This document shows positions 35,992 to 45,363 of a stretch of DNA of 64,000 bases, one piece after another. Location: positions 1 through 64,000 of the forward strand of contig PMLJ01000034.1 of NCBI GenBank assembly GCA_003158855.1. The letters are read 5' to 3'. The notes under the pieces were generated by a model that was given only the letters and a program-made list of their open reading frames with translations, did not search any database and was not told the origin of the DNA. The stretch is from Acidimicrobiaceae bacterium. Lineage in GTDB: Bacteria; Actinomycetota; Acidimicrobiia; Acidimicrobiales; RAAP-2. Made by a program: the position numbers and the translations under genes. Numbering within the stretch: position 1 is the first letter of the stretch; each line of letters opens with the position of its first letter.

Positions 35992-36975
35992 TTGACCCTG
36001 CCCATCGCCCTTGACGCGATGGGAGGTGACTTCGCACCCGGTGAAATCATCGCGGGCGCCAAGCGCGCCGTCGATGAGTTGGGTCTCTCGGTCATCCTCG
36101 TCGGCGTCCCCGAACTCATTGGGGATCCCCAGGGTCTCGAAGTCTTCGCGTGCAGTGAGGTGATCGCGATGGACGATGATCCCGCCGCAAGTGTGCGAAG
36201 GAAGAAGGACTCCTCGCTCGTGCGCGCCGCCGAGCTCGTGCGCGACGGCAAGGCCTCGGCCATGGTGTCGGCGGGCAACACCGGGGCGACCATGGCCTCG
36301 GCGCTGCTTCGCATGGGTCGACTGCCCGGCGTGGTGCGTCCCTGTATCGCCACCCCCATTCCTAATCCCGGGAGAACCCCGTCGGTGCTCGTGGATGCGG
36401 GCGCCAACTCCGAGTGCACCGCCGAGATGCTGGTGCAGTTCGCCCAGATGGGATCGGTCTTCGTGCAGGCCCACTACGGGGTCGAGACTCCGACGATCGG
36501 GCTGCTCTCGATCGGCGAGGAATCGTCGAAGGGGACCTCGCTCGTGAAGGAGACCCACGCGCTGCTCGCCGAACTCGGAAGTCTGAAATTCCACGGCAAC
36601 GTCGAGGGACGCGACCTCATTCCTTCACCGGTCGACGTGGTCGTGACCGACGGCTTCACCGGCAACGTCGCGCTGAAGACGCTCGAGGGTGCGCTGAAGT
36701 TCTTCTTCTCGACGGTGCTCGGAGTCATCGGGACCAACGATGAGACCAAGGCTGCGGGCAACGTGCTCTCCGAGTACCTGCTGCCTATCGTGGGCAAGCT
36801 CAACCCCGAGAACCAGGGCGGGGCCATGCTCCTCGGGCTGAACGGCATCTGCGTGATCAGCCACGGCTCCTCGAACGCGACGGCGATCATGAACGCGCTT
36901 CGCGTGGCCGGCGAAATGGACGAAGCCGGAGTGGTCGAGAAACTGCGCTTGGCTATCCGTCCTGATCAGAGCTAG
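35992..36975 (+). CDS. plsX: Phosphate acyltransferase PlsX
   Basis: PlsX makes acyl-phosphate from acyl-ACP, the acyl donor for glycerol-3-phosphate acylation by PlsY. The 327-residue protein opens LPIALDAMGGDFAP and has SAGNTGA near residue 88, GANSE near 132 and TDGFTGNV near 220, all family hallmarks. TTG 35992 starts one base after the rpmF stop codon. It forms a lipid-synthesis group with acpP downstream and possibly the FakA-like kinase upstream. Confidence 0.96.
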   Translation: MTLPIALDAMGGDFAPGEIIAGAKRAVDELGLSVILVGVPELIGDPQGLEVFACSEVIAMDDDPAASVRRKKDSSLVRAAELVRDGKASAMVSAGNTGATMASALLRMGRLPGVVRPCIATPIPNPGRTPSVLVDAGANSECTAEMLVQFAQMGSVFVQAHYGVETPTIGLLSIGEESSKGTSLVKETHALLAELGSLKFHGNVEGRDLIPSPVDVVVTDGFTGNVALKTLEGALKFFFSTVLGVIGTNDETKAAGNVLSEYLLPIVGKLNPENQGGAMLLGLNGICVISHGSSNATAIMNALRVAGEMDEAGVVEKLRLAIRPDQS

Positions 36976-37004
36976 TAACAGGCCACGCCCGGTCCGCTTC
37001 TCGG

Positions 37005-37010
37005 TAATCT
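37005..37010 (+). promoter_or_regulatory. Possible -10 element upstream of acpP
   Basis: TAATCT lies 25 nt before the acpP ATG, ahead of its AAAGGAG ribosome-binding site. No clear -35 is seen. Confidence 0.3.
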
Positions 37011-37035
37011 AGAGCAGCAACACAAAGGAGTGGTC

Positions 37036-37326
37036 ATGACCGCAGACGCTGGGAACGCTTCATCACTCGACAGGGCAGCAGTTTTGGGACTGGTCCGCGA
37101 GCAGCTCGCCGAAATCCTCGAAAAGAGCCCCGACGAAATCGCCGAGGATATTCCGTTCACCGATTTGGGAGCAGACTCGCTCGCCCTCATCGAGCTGGTC
37201 GAAGCGCTCGAGGAAAACCTTTCCAGCCACGTGGCTGGTTTCCACATCGACGACGAGGACCTCGAAGGCCTGCTCTCGGTGCGCGACGCTGTCGATTACG
37301 TCGTCGCCAAACTGCAAACGGCGTAA
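37036..37326 (+). CDS. acpP: Acyl carrier protein
   Basis: The 96-residue acidic protein carries growing acyl chains on a phosphopantetheine attached to the Ser of GADSLALIELV (~51). It has a slightly longer N-terminus than E. coli ACP. AAAGGAG ends 5 nt before ATG 37036, so the upstream in-frame GTG is not used. It is followed nine bases later by rnc, as in many bacteria. Confidence 0.95.
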   Translation: MTADAGNASSLDRAAVLGLVREQLAEILEKSPDEIAEDIPFTDLGADSLALIELVEALEENLSSHVAGFHIDDEDLEGLLSVRDAVDYVVAKLQTA

Positions 37327-37334
37327 CGGGGTTC

Positions 37335-38024
37335 GTGAGCCTGTTGCTCTCCTCACTGGACGCCTTGGCTCTCCGCTTGGGACTCAGTCCCGAGAGTGAG
37401 TTGCTCGCGTTGGCCGTCACCCACTCGAGTTACGCGGCGGAGCACGACTGCGAATCGAACGAACGCCTGGAGTTCCTCGGCGACGCCGTCGTCGATCTGG
37501 CGATCGCCGACGTGATCGTTCACGAGTACCCCGGACTCAACGAAGGGGCCAGTTCGGTTCTTCGCTCGCGGGTCGTGAATGAGGACTCCCTCGCCGGGGC
37601 CGCGACCCGCTTGGAGCTCGCGAGCTACATGCGCATCGGAAGGGGCGTCGCGAAGGAGCACGGCCTCGAGCGTCCTTCGATACTCGCCGACGCCTTCGAG
37701 GCCGTGGTCGCCGCGCTCTACCTCGAGCGGGGGTACGAAGCGGCGAGGTCCTTCGTTCAAGAGGCCCTCGCCGACGACGTCACGAGGGCCTCCTCGGCGC
37801 CCGACACGCTCGACGCGAAGACGCGCCTTCGCCAGTGGTCCGAGGCCGCCGGCCTCGGCGTTCCGGTCTACACGGTGGTGGCGAGCGGCCCGTCGCACGA
37901 CACCAGGTTCGATGCAACGGTTTCGGTCGGCGCGGCGCTGCGTGCGACGGGAAGAGGTCGATCAAAGAAACGCGCGGAGACTGAAGCAGCCGAGGCCGCG
38001 TGGGAAGGGCTTAGTGATGCCTGA
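37335..38024 (+). CDS. rnc: Ribonuclease III
   Basis: The 229-residue endonuclease cuts double-stranded RNA in rRNA and mRNA processing. It has the signature NERLEFLGDAVVDL (~40) with catalytic Glu/Asp, the second acidic site ADAFEAVVAALY (~117-128) and a C-terminal dsRNA-binding domain (~160-228). GTG 37335. It overlaps mutM by 8 nt. Confidence 0.96.
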   Translation: MSLLLSSLDALALRLGLSPESELLALAVTHSSYAAEHDCESNERLEFLGDAVVDLAIADVIVHEYPGLNEGASSVLRSRVVNEDSLAGAATRLELASYMRIGRGVAKEHGLERPSILADAFEAVVAALYLERGYEAARSFVQEALADDVTRASSAPDTLDAKTRLRQWSEAAGLGVPVYTVVASGPSHDTRFDATVSVGAALRATGRGRSKKRAETEAAEAAWEGLSDA

Positions 38025-38919
38025 ACTGCCCGAAGTTGAAACAGTGCGCGCGTCGTTGGCGCGCGACTTGATTGGCAAGAAGATCAAGACCGTGGCGGTG
38101 ACGAACGGACGCGTGGTGCGACGCCACAAGACCGCGAAGGACTTTCGTGCCCTCTTGGAAGGCCACTCGATCAAGAGTGCGCAGCGTCTGGGTAAGAACC
38201 TGATCTTCGGCTTGGACAACGGCAATCATCTGGTGATTCATCTCGGCATGAGCGGCCAGCTGCTTCGCGCCAAGAACTCGAAGGATCCTAAGCCCAAGCA
38301 CACGCACGTGGTCTTCACCTTCGCCCAGGGCGAGGAGCTGCGCTACGTCGATCCGAGGACGTTCGGCGAGCTCTACGTCTCGATTCCCCCCGCCGAAGGG
38401 GTGGATGTTGAGATCTCGAAGTTCGCTCGTCTGTCGATCGGCGGCGATGGGTTGACCCTTCGTCGCCAGATTCCCGAACTCGCCCACCTGGGTATCGACC
38501 CCTTCGAGGACCAGATCGGCTGGGATCGCTTCGCCGCGATCATGCGCAGCCGCTCGACGTCGCTGAAGGTCGTCCTGACCGATCAGGACATCATCGCGGG
38601 ACTCGGCAATATCTACGCCGACGAGTCGCTCTTTTCCGCCGCCCTGCGTTACGACCGGCGGGCCGAGTCTCTCTCGACCATCGAGATCCGCCGACTGCAC
38701 CGGGCGATCTCCGAGGTCTTGACCGAGGCGATCAAGCACGGGGGCACCACGCTCGATGACGAGCAGTTCGTGAACCCCGACGGCAAGCCAGGCTCGTACC
38801 AGCAGTACCTGCAGGTCTACAACCGAGAGGGACTTCCGTGCCACCAATGCCGCCTGCCCATCAAACGCGTCACCCTGCGGGGGCGATCGACGTTCTTCTG
38901 CGAGAAGTGTCAGAGTTAG
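38017..38919 (+). CDS. mutM: Formamidopyrimidine-DNA glycosylase
   Basis: This base-excision repair enzyme removes 8-oxoguanine and other oxidised purines and cuts the abasic site. The 300-residue protein begins MPELPEVETVR, where Pro2 and Glu3 are catalytic. It has the helix-two-turn-helix region (QDIIAGLGNIYADE, ~190) and a C-terminal zinc finger with CHQC and CEKC. ATG 38017 lies inside rnc and gives the family's exact N-terminus. Confidence 0.96.
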   Translation: MPELPEVETVRASLARDLIGKKIKTVAVTNGRVVRRHKTAKDFRALLEGHSIKSAQRLGKNLIFGLDNGNHLVIHLGMSGQLLRAKNSKDPKPKHTHVVFTFAQGEELRYVDPRTFGELYVSIPPAEGVDVEISKFARLSIGGDGLTLRRQIPELAHLGIDPFEDQIGWDRFAAIMRSRSTSLKVVLTDQDIIAGLGNIYADESLFSAALRYDRRAESLSTIEIRRLHRAISEVLTEAIKHGGTTLDDEQFVNPDGKPGSYQQYLQVYNREGLPCHQCRLPIKRVTLRGRSTFFCEKCQS

Positions 38920-38945
38920 CGCCGAACGCGACCCCAGAAGGTTGC

Positions 38946-38951
38946 TAGCGT
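38946..38951 (+). promoter_or_regulatory. -10 element of a probable leaderless promoter (smc)
   Basis: TAGCGT ends exactly six nucleotides before GTG 38958 and no Shine-Dalgarno sequence precedes the start. The same hexamer and spacing occur at purK. Confidence 0.5.
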
Positions 38952-38957
38952 CTACGC

Positions 38958-41900
38958 GTGTTTCTTAAGCGATTGACAATGAAGGGCTTCAAGTCCTTTG
39001 CCGACAACACTGTTCTGGAGTTCGAGACCGGTGTCACCGCCGTGGTCGGTCCCAACGGCTCGGGAAAATCGAACGTCGTCGACGCGGTGACGTGGGTGCT
39101 CGGCGCCCAGAGCACGCGCGCGCTGCGCAGCTCGAAGATGGACGACGTCATCTTCGCCGGCACCGTGAACAAGCCGGCCCTCGGACGCGCCGAGGTGGCC
39201 CTCACCCTCGACAACTCGTCGGGACGCCTGCCCGTAGACGGCGCCGAAGTGACGATCTCGCGGACCCTCTTTCGAAACGGCGACTCCGAGTACGCCATCA
39301 ACGGGACGACGTGCCGCTTGCTCGACGTGCAAGAGCTTCTGAGCGATTCTGGCGTCGGTCGCCAGCAGCACATGATCATCGGACAAGGCCAACTCGACTC
39401 GATTCTCAATTCGAGCTCGGAGAACCGCCGCGCGGTGATCGAAGAGGCGGCGGGCGTCCTCAAGCACCGCCGCCGAAAGGAACGAGCCGAACGTAGATTG
39501 AGCTCGACGCAGGAGAACCTCGAGCGCCTGGGTGACCTCGTTCGAGAGGTGCGCCGCCAGATGCGTCCCCTGGAACGTCAAGCCGCGTCGGCGCGCAGCT
39601 ACTCGGACGTCGAGCAGGACCTTCGTCGCGCGCGTCGCGCGCTGTTCTCGTCGCGCCTCACCTCATTCGAGGGTCGCCGCCACCAACTCGAAGAGGAGCT
39701 GGGGGGGACGTCGTCGCGCGAGCGCGAACTGCGCAGCGAACTCGTGACCCTCGACGCGCAGGCAACGACCGCCGCAGCGGAGATGGCCAGCCGACGCGAG
39801 GAGATGCTCGCCTCCACCCTCGGAACGCTGCAGGGGCTCAGCGAGCGCGCCCGCGGGACGCTGTCGATCATCCAAGAGCGCGAACGTTCGCTGCGAATGG
39901 CGCTCATCGCCTCGGCGGATGAGAACGTCATCGCGACGCTCGAAGCCGACGCGGCGAAGTTGGCAACGGATCTGGTGGAACTCGAAGCCGAAGAGTCGCA
40001 GTTGGGCGCGCAGCGCGACGAGCTCAACTCGGCGCGGATCTCGTCAACGACCGCCGAAGAGCAGTTCGAGGCAACGTGGGGCTCGACCTCGAGCGAGGGA
40101 GACGAGGCGGCCCTGAAGGCCGCCCGCGAGCGAGTGCAGCTGCTCGAGCGCTCGCTCAATTCGCTTCGCGAGAGCGAGCGCAGGGCCTCGACCCGGCTCA
40201 ACGGCGCCTCGCAACGGAACCACGACGCTTCGTTGAAGCGCGCCGACGCTCTCGTGGCGAGAAACGTGGCCCAGGACGACGTCGAAGCCGCCGAGCAGGA
40301 GCGGCTCGATGCGCAGAGCGAGGCGCAGCGCGCCGAGGCCCAACGCAGCGAGGCGGACGAGGCGCTTCGAGAAGCGACCGACGTCGCCGCTCGGACTCAG
40401 GCCCGCGCCGAGGCTCTGGCTCGCGCGCTCGATGAACTGTCGGGAGCCGGCGGGCGCGCGATCATCGGCAACCTCGAGGGCGTGCTGGGCTCGTTTCTCG
40501 ATCTGATTGAAGTCGACAATGGCTGGGAACGGGCGGTGGAGTCGGCCGCCGGAGCTTCCGTGGGTGCGATGGTCGTCGATGGGAGAAAGTCCGCCCGGGC
40601 CGCTCTCGAGGCGCTTCGCCGCGAAGGCGGGGCCGGCCTCATCCTGCCTGTCGGCGAGGGCACCGTCGCCACACCGTCGGCGCCGAAGGGTTGCACGGCC
40701 TTGCGTTCCCTGGTCCGTGCCCGCGCGGGATCGCCGGGGCACGTCACGCGGGTGCTCGACGCGCTCTTCAGCCGGGCCTTCGTCGCGAGCGACTGGGAGT
40801 CGGGTATCGAGGTGGCGGTGTCGAACCCGGACCTCGTGATCGTGACCCGCGAGGGCGACCGCTTCGCCTCGTCGGGATGGCGCGTGGCGTCCGGACGCGC
40901 GGTCGTGACGCGTTCGACCGTCGAAGAGGCCCAGAGCGCGGCGAGCCACGCCCAGCACGCCGTGGGCCCGGTCCGCGAGCGGCGCAGCCAGGCCGACGAG
41001 GCGGCGGTCACGGCCCGCCAGCGCCTCAACCGCTCGAGTACGTTGCACGCCCAGGCCGAGGCGGAACTAAGTCGTCTGGACCGCGAGATCGAGCGGCTCG
41101 GCGAACTGATCGTGGAGCTCTCGTCGAGTATCGAATCGCTCGGCGCGGAGGTGGGCGAACTCGCCTCGCAGATCATCACGCTCGACGAGGAGTCGGCGTC
41201 GCTGCGCGGCGAGCTCCCGGGACTCGAACGAGCGGTCAACGACGCTGACCAGCTGAAGCTCGAGATGGACTCCGATCGCGCCGCGCTCGACCAGTCCCGT
41301 GGATACGTTGCCCAGCTGGCGACGGCGTTGTCGCGCCGCGAGGCCGAGTTCGGCGAAAGGCGTCGACTCATCGAGCAGCGCAGGGCCGAGATCGAGCAGC
41401 GCCTCGAGGGCCGGACGTCGGAGCGCGCCGAGGCGGCGAGCCGGCGTGAGTCCTTGGAGTTCGACCTTCGGGTCCTCGAGCGCCTGACCACGCTCGTCAC
41501 GCGCGCCGCCGAGGATATCCGCACCTCCCAAGAGGCGATGGACTCGACGTACCGCGAACAGCTTGAGGCATCACGGGCGAGCGCGGAGCGCTTGGAAGAG
41601 GTCCGCCGGGCGCGCAGCGCCGCCGAAGGCCGCCTCGGCGAAATCGGCGAGGCGATGCACCGCGGCGAGATCGAACGGGCCGAGCTGGGGGTGAAGATCT
41701 CGAACCTGCACGAGGTGATCCGGCGCGACCTCGGGGTCGAGCCCCACGAGCTGGGGCCGGTTGGGGACCTGGAGCTGCCCGAGGGACTCACGCTCGACCA
41801 GCGTGTCGGCGAACTCGAAGCCCGCATCACGTCACTGGGCCCCATCAATCCGCTCGCCCTGGAAGAGCTCGCCGCGCTCGAGGAGCGCTACAGGGACCTC

Positions 41901-42452
41901 GACACCCAGGTGAGCGACGTTCGAAACGCCCGGCGCGAGCTTCAAGAGGTCGTGCGCGCCCTCGACGAGGAGATCATGCAGTCGTTCTCGAGCGCCGTGG
42001 CCGACGTCAATGATCACTTCTCGACGTTGATAGCGATGCTCTTTCCCGGTGGACAGGGCCGGCTGATTCTCACCGAGCCCGACGATCCGCTCAACACGGG
42101 CGTGGAGATCGAGGTTCGCCCGATGGGCCGAAACGTCCGGCGGATCTCGCTACTGTCCGGCGGCGAGCGCTCGATGGCGGCGCTGGCGTTCCTCTTCGCC
42201 GTGTTCCGTTCGCGGCCTTCTCCCTTCTACATGATGGATGAGGTCGAAGCGGCGCTCGACGACGTGAACCTGCAGCGCTTCTTGAGCCTGGTCGACGAGT
42301 TTCGTGACGAGGCGCAACTGCTCATCGTCACGCACCAGAAGCGCACGATGGAGGCCGCCGACGCTCTGTACGGCGTCACCATGGGGCCGGGCGCGTCGTC
42401 CAAGGTCGTCAGTCAGCGCGTCAAGCGCACGAGGGAGGTCGAAACGGCGTGA
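38958..42452 (+). CDS. smc: Chromosome segregation protein SMC
   Basis: The 1164-residue ATPase condenses and aligns chromosome arms together with ScpA and ScpB, which are not in this window. It has Walker A GPNGSGKSN (31-39), a long N-terminal coiled coil, a hinge (~495-640, with GG-rich turns), a return coiled coil, the ABC signature LSGGERS (~1068) and Walker B MMDEVEAALDD (~1091). GTG 38958 gives the conserved start MFLKRLTMKGFKSF. The stop overlaps ftsY by four bases. Confidence 0.97.
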   Translation: MFLKRLTMKGFKSFADNTVLEFETGVTAVVGPNGSGKSNVVDAVTWVLGAQSTRALRSSKMDDVIFAGTVNKPALGRAEVALTLDNSSGRLPVDGAEVTISRTLFRNGDSEYAINGTTCRLLDVQELLSDSGVGRQQHMIIGQGQLDSILNSSSENRRAVIEEAAGVLKHRRRKERAERRLSSTQENLERLGDLVREVRRQMRPLERQAASARSYSDVEQDLRRARRALFSSRLTSFEGRRHQLEEELGGTSSRERELRSELVTLDAQATTAAAEMASRREEMLASTLGTLQGLSERARGTLSIIQERERSLRMALIASADENVIATLEADAAKLATDLVELEAEESQLGAQRDELNSARISSTTAEEQFEATWGSTSSEGDEAALKAARERVQLLERSLNSLRESERRASTRLNGASQRNHDASLKRADALVARNVAQDDVEAAEQERLDAQSEAQRAEAQRSEADEALREATDVAARTQARAEALARALDELSGAGGRAIIGNLEGVLGSFLDLIEVDNGWERAVESAAGASVGAMVVDGRKSARAALEALRREGGAGLILPVGEGTVATPSAPKGCTALRSLVRARAGSPGHVTRVLDALFSRAFVASDWESGIEVAVSNPDLVIVTREGDRFASSGWRVASGRAVVTRSTVEEAQSAASHAQHAVGPVRERRSQADEAAVTARQRLNRSSTLHAQAEAELSRLDREIERLGELIVELSSSIESLGAEVGELASQIITLDEESASLRGELPGLERAVNDADQLKLEMDSDRAALDQSRGYVAQLATALSRREAEFGERRRLIEQRRAEIEQRLEGRTSERAEAASRRESLEFDLRVLERLTTLVTRAAEDIRTSQEAMDSTYREQLEASRASAERLEEVRRARSAAEGRLGEIGEAMHRGEIERAELGVKISNLHEVIRRDLGVEPHELGPVGDLELPEGLTLDQRVGELEARITSLGPINPLALEELAALEERYRDLDTQVSDVRNARRELQEVVRALDEEIMQSFSSAVADVNDHFSTLIAMLFPGGQGRLILTEPDDPLNTGVEIEVRPMGRNVRRISLLSGGERSMAALAFLFAVFRSRPSPFYMMDEVEAALDDVNLQRFLSLVDEFRDEAQLLIVTHQKRTMEAADALYGVTMGPGASSKVVSQRVKRTREVETA

Positions 42453-43501
42453 TCATCGCCCTGATTGTGATCGTGATGGCGGTCCTGGTGCTCGTGGGAG
42501 CGGCGGTGCTCGTGCGCCGCCGGCGTCGCGCGGCACCGATGTTGGCGCCGGTCGCTCGAGAGGCGATGCCCGAGGTGCTCGTGGCCGAGGTCGCGCAGCG
42601 ACCGGTGCTCGTTGACGAGACGCAGTTCCTCGAGAGGCGTCTGGGCTCGAGCCGTTCCATCTTCGACCGCGTGCGCGCGATTCCGAGCATCGGCTCGCTC
42701 AGCCAAGACCAGTTGGACACCGTCGAGGAGGTGCTGCTTCGAAGCGACGTCGGCGTCACCACAACCACCGCCATCCTCGATGGCCTGCGGGAGAACGGCG
42801 CGCCCGAAGGGGTCGCGGCCGCCGTTCGAGACGCTCTCCTCGCTTCGCTGGGGGCGGACCGCTCGGTCACCACGACCGCCGAGCCCGGCCGGGTTCCCGT
42901 GTGGCTGTTCGTCGGTGTGAATGGCGTCGGCAAGACCACCACCATCGGCAAGCTCGCCCAGCGCCACGTCAGCGAGGGCCGTTCGGTCGTACTCGCGGCG
43001 GGCGACACGTTTCGCGCCGCCGCCTCGGAGCAACTCCAGCAGTGGGCGGACCGGACGGGCGCGGACATCGTGCGGGCCGCCGAGGGCGCCGACCCCGGTT
43101 CGGTGGTGCACGACGCCCTCGGGCGCGCCGCCGCCCGCGGCGCGGACATCGTGCTCGCCGACACCGCCGGCCGGCGCGCCAACAGCACCAATCTGCTCGA
43201 CGAGCTGAGCAAGATCCGCCGGGTCGCCGACCGAGATCCCGGTCAGGTCGTCGAGACCTTCATGGTGCTCGACGCCACCACCGGGCAGAACGCCCTGAGC
43301 CAGGCCCGCGAGTTCTTGGCAGCGGCGTCGGTGACGGGCATCGTGCTCACCAAGCTCGACGGTACGGCGCGCGGGGGGATTGTCGTGGCCATCGAGCGCG
43401 AACTCGCGATTCCGGTGAAGTTCGTGGGAGTCGGCGAGGGAGTCGGCGACCTCATCGTCTTCGATCCGAAGGCGTTCGTTGATTCGCTGCTCGACGCCTG
43501 A
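42449..43501 (+). CDS. ftsY: Signal recognition particle receptor FtsY
   Basis: The GTPase docks the SRP-ribosome complex at the membrane for co-translational insertion. The 350-residue protein has an N-terminal membrane span (residues 1-22) followed by basic residues, a short linker in place of the long acidic A-domain of E. coli, then the N and G domains with GVNGVGKTT (~156), DTAGR and TKLDG. GTG 42449 overlaps smc (GTGA). Ffh, its partner, follows directly. Confidence 0.95.
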   Translation: MIIALIVIVMAVLVLVGAAVLVRRRRRAAPMLAPVAREAMPEVLVAEVAQRPVLVDETQFLERRLGSSRSIFDRVRAIPSIGSLSQDQLDTVEEVLLRSDVGVTTTTAILDGLRENGAPEGVAAAVRDALLASLGADRSVTTTAEPGRVPVWLFVGVNGVGKTTTIGKLAQRHVSEGRSVVLAAGDTFRAAASEQLQQWADRTGADIVRAAEGADPGSVVHDALGRAAARGADIVLADTAGRRANSTNLLDELSKIRRVADRDPGQVVETFMVLDATTGQNALSQAREFLAAASVTGIVLTKLDGTARGGIVVAIERELAIPVKFVGVGEGVGDLIVFDPKAFVDSLLDA

Positions 43502-43519
43502 AGGTAGCCTTCAAGAATC

Positions 43520-45007
43520 ATGTTCGATGCACTAAGTGAACGATTTGAACGACTGAGCAGTTCGCTACGATCCAGGGGACGTCTGAGCGACGCCGACCTT
43601 GACGAAGCCCTTCAAGAAGTACGCTCCGCCCTCCTGGAAGCCGACGTGGAACTCGGAGTGGTGCGCGCCTTTCTCGACGCCGTTCGCGAGCGCCTGAGCG
43701 GCGAAGCGCTCAACCAGAGTCTGACGCCCGGCCAGCAGGTCATCAAGGCGGTCCACGAGCAACTCGTCGAGGTGCTCGGCGGCTCGGCGCTCAAGGTCAC
43801 CTACGCGTCGCGCCCGCCGACCGTCGTCCTACTGGCCGGACTGCAGGGCGCGGGAAAGACCACCGCGTCGGCGAAGCTGGCCCTGTGGTTCAAGCAGCAG
43901 GGCCGCCAGCCCTACCTGATCGCGGCCGACCTCCAGCGCCCGGCCGCCGTCGAGCAGCTCCGAGTCCTCGCGGGTCAGATCGGCGTCGACGTCTTCAGCG
44001 AGCCTTCGGACCCCGTTGACGTCGCGCGCAAGGGGCTCGCCGAGGCGACGAGGCTGGGCCGTGACGTCGTCATCATCGACACCGCGGGTCGCCTGTCAAT
44101 CGACGAGGCCCTGATGCGCGAGGTCCGCGACATCAGCGACGCCACCTCTCCGCATTACACGTTCCTCGTCATCGACGCCGTGACGGGCCAGGACGCCGTC
44201 TTCACGGCGCGCTCGTTCCACGAAACGCTCGAGCTCTCGGGAATCATCGTCACGAAGCTGGACTACGACGCCCGCGGCGGCGCGGTGCTGTCAGCCCGCG
44301 GGGTTGTCGGGCGACCCGTGGTCTTTGCGTCGACGGGCGAGAAGTTGGCCGACTTCGATCTCTTCCACCCGGACCGGATGGCCTCGCGCATCCTCGGGAT
44401 GGGCGACGTGATGACGCTCATCGAGCAGGCCGAGCGCACCATGGACGCCAGCGTCGTCGCCGAGTCGGCGGGACGCATGATGAGCGGGACCTTCACGCTC
44501 GACGACTTCATGGCCCAGCTGAACCAGGTGCGAAAGATGGGCTCGCTGGGCGGGCTCATGAAACTGATGCCCGGGGTCACCAAGGAGATGCGCAACGCCG
44601 CGTCGAACGTGGACGACGGCGAGCTCAACAAGATCGAGGCGATCGTCCGGTCGATGACCCCGCGCGAGCGCCGCGAACCGTCGGTCATCGACGGATCGCG
44701 GCGCACCCGCATCGCGAGGGGCTCGGGCACGACCGTGAACGCCGTCAACCAGCTGCTGAAGCAGTTCGCCGAGATGCGAAAGATGATGAAGCAGATGAGC
44801 GGCGGGGGGATGCCCAACCTTCCCGGGGGAATGGGCCGCATGGCCGGACTCGCCGCCAGGGCCAGCGCCCAGCGAAGTGAACAGCTGCCGCCGGGCTTCG
44901 AGGCGCTGGGTGCCGGCATGAGCGCCGGCGCCCCCGTGGCCCGCGGCGGAGGCGGGAAAAACAAGAAGAAGAAGGGCGGGAGGGTCACGCCCCCCAAACA
45001 ACGCTAA
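43520..45007 (+). CDS. ffh: Signal recognition particle protein Ffh
   Basis: Ffh binds signal sequences and 4.5S RNA and delivers ribosomes to FtsY. The 495-residue protein has an N domain, a GTPase domain (GLQGAGKTT ~107, DTAGR ~190, TKLDYD ~248) and a Met-rich M domain (~320-450; MRKMMKQM). A Gly/Ala-rich tail ending in a Lys-rich stretch follows and is longer than in E. coli. ATG 43520 lies 19 nt after ftsY. No SRP RNA gene was recognised here. Confidence 0.97.
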   Translation: MFDALSERFERLSSSLRSRGRLSDADLDEALQEVRSALLEADVELGVVRAFLDAVRERLSGEALNQSLTPGQQVIKAVHEQLVEVLGGSALKVTYASRPPTVVLLAGLQGAGKTTASAKLALWFKQQGRQPYLIAADLQRPAAVEQLRVLAGQIGVDVFSEPSDPVDVARKGLAEATRLGRDVVIIDTAGRLSIDEALMREVRDISDATSPHYTFLVIDAVTGQDAVFTARSFHETLELSGIIVTKLDYDARGGAVLSARGVVGRPVVFASTGEKLADFDLFHPDRMASRILGMGDVMTLIEQAERTMDASVVAESAGRMMSGTFTLDDFMAQLNQVRKMGSLGGLMKLMPGVTKEMRNAASNVDDGELNKIEAIVRSMTPRERREPSVIDGSRRTRIARGSGTTVNAVNQLLKQFAEMRKMMKQMSGGGMPNLPGGMGRMAGLAARASAQRSEQLPPGFEALGAGMSAGAPVARGGGGKNKKKKGGRVTPPKQR

Positions 45008-45075
45008 ACTTTGACGCTCGGGTATATCGCCCAGTTCTGGTGGACCAGAACAAAAGGTTTGAAGGGAATTCCGTC

Positions 45076-45363
45076 GTGGCTGTGAAACTTCGTTTGGTGC
45101 GCATGGGTAAGAAGAAGCAACCGACCTATCGCGTCGTGGCGGCCGAGAGCCGTCGCGCCCGTTCGGGCGCTTTTCTAGAGATTGTCGGAACCTACCAGCC
45201 CCGCGGTATTTCGGCTGCCCAGCCTGAGACCGTCTTCTCCATCGACAACGACAAGGCCGTTCACTGGCTCCAGCACGGCGCCCAGCCCACCGAGCGTGTG
45301 GCGAAGTTGCTGAAGGCGAGCGGAGCCCTCGAAGCCTTCGAGGCCGCAAAGGCCGCAAAGTGA
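45076..45363 (+). CDS. rpsP: 30S ribosomal protein S16
   Basis: The 95-residue protein begins VAVKLRLVRMGKKKQPTYR, the S16 N-terminus, with the conserved ESRRARSGAFLEIVGTY segment. GTG 45076 is used: GAAGGG lies about 9 nt upstream and longer starts add unrelated residues. It opens the conserved rpsP-khpA-rimM-trmD-rplS operon and overlaps khpA by four bases. Confidence 0.95.
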   Translation: MAVKLRLVRMGKKKQPTYRVVAAESRRARSGAFLEIVGTYQPRGISAAQPETVFSIDNDKAVHWLQHGAQPTERVAKLLKASGALEAFEAAKAAK

